Shown here: piece after piece, positions 20,918-21,161 of the stretch
How positions within the stretch are numbered: position 1 is the stretch's first letter
How the letters are laid out: every line of letters begins with the position of its first letter
DNA from: JACMLD01 sp036500065
Lineage (GTDB): Bacteria > Bacteroidota > Bacteroidia > Chitinophagales > Chitinophagaceae
Assembly (NCBI GenBank): GCA_036500065.1
Contig: DASYCT010000429.1
Coordinates: 1 to 21,161 of the forward strand
Direction: 5' to 3'
DNA: 21,161 bases
The notes under the pieces: generated by a model
Told to the model about the DNA's origin: nothing
Databases searched by the model: none
The model's input: the letters and a program-made list of their open reading frames with translations, nothing else
Translations under genes and position numbers: made by a program

Positions 20918-21161
20918 CTATTTTGCTTTGAGACGTTTAATGGCTTCTTTCGCCTCGGTGAAGTCACGATCGAACTGCACGGCCTGGGTGTAATAGTCCA
21001 ATGCCTCTTCTTTTTTACCGATGGCTTCATAACAACGCCCGGTCCAGTAGTAGGAATCGGCGTTGGTATAACTAATCTTGCTGGCATACTGGAATTCCTT
21101 GAGGGCTTCGTCATAGTTCTTCTGGCGGTAGAAGATCATCCCCTTTTCAAGATAAGGTTCG
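20918..21161 (-). CDS. TPR-repeat protein, C-terminal part (cut by window edge)
   Basis: Only the last 81 residues or so are in the window, and the frame is open to the right edge. They contain typical tetratricopeptide repeats: EKGMIFYRQKNYDEALKEFQYASKISYTN, then ADSYYWTGRCYEAIGKKEEALDYYTQAVQFDRDFTEAKEAIKRL, with the conserved Tyr-Ala-x-Gly/Gly-Tyr and Ala-Pro-type positions of the helix pairs. The protein ends in basic RLKAK. A start could be placed at 21139, but that Met lies mid-repeat, so it is not the true start. The gene is upstream of rpe on the same strand. TPRs mediate protein-protein contacts; no specific role can be given. Confidence 0.85.
   Translation of the reverse strand, partial: EPYLEKGMIFYRQKNYDEALKEFQYASKISYTNADSYYWTGRCYEAIGKKEEALDYYTQAVQFDRDFTEAKEAIKRLKAK

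Noticed and set aside
1..21161. tRNA or rRNA genes, CRISPR arrays, insertion sequences, prophage or defence genes other than the toxin-antitoxin pair
   Set aside because: None were seen: intergenic regions are short, with no cloverleaf, no spaced direct repeats and no transposase or integrase.

Overview
The window looks like a chromosomal segment from a member of the Bacteroidota, most likely a Chitinophagaceae-like lineage. The evidence is the set of protein families: a TonB-dependent receptor with an N-terminal carboxypeptidase-regulatory-like domain, a DUF4369-thioredoxin lipoprotein-type or periplasmic protein, a DUF2911 protein and a Tyr/Gly-rich exported protein. Start codons also lack clear Shine-Dalgarno sequences, and several promoters resemble the Bacteroidota pattern TTG - about 19-20 nt - TAnnTTTG. 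The family-level placement is inference.

Bases 1-13475 are a histidine/tryptophan biosynthesis block on the + strand. The end of hisB (2-574) enters from the left. A convergent small GNAT gene (569-850) and a ParE-type toxin-antitoxin pair (950-1674) follow. Next is a complete tryptophan operon with its own promoter, a 20-codon leader peptide carrying three consecutive Trp codons, and a terminator/antiterminator pair (1690-1858). The genes then run trpE-trpG-trpD-trpC-trpF-GNAT-trpB-trpA (1934-9116). A three-helix membrane protein of unknown function (9113-9649) overlaps trpA on one side and hisH on the other by ATGA. After it come hisH-hisA-hisF-hisIE (9646-12349) and a DUF4369/thioredoxin-like exported protein one base further on.

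The arrangement therefore looks like a his operon (…hisB | hisH-hisA-hisF-hisIE) split by a trp operon. No convincing promoter is visible between trpE and hisIE, so the late histidine genes appear to depend on the Trp-attenuated transcript. This coupling of histidine synthesis to tryptophan supply is the most interesting inference from the window.

Bases 13476-16165 hold exported proteins: a small outer-membrane beta-barrel-like protein (+), a long imperfect inverted repeat between convergent genes, a DUF2911 protein with a helical repeat tail (-), and a Tyr/Gly/Arg-rich exported protein (+). Bases 16174-21161 are all on the - strand. Read in the direction of transcription they are the 3' end of a TPR protein gene, rpe and a SAM methyltransferase, then a TonB-dependent receptor with its own candidate promoter, followed 13 bases later by pdxJ. 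I found no RNA genes, insertion sequences, CRISPR arrays or phage genes. No gene-free stretch exceeds 300 bases; the longest are 1675-1933 (trp leader region) and 15360-15565 (nothing recognisable beyond unassigned divergent promoters).
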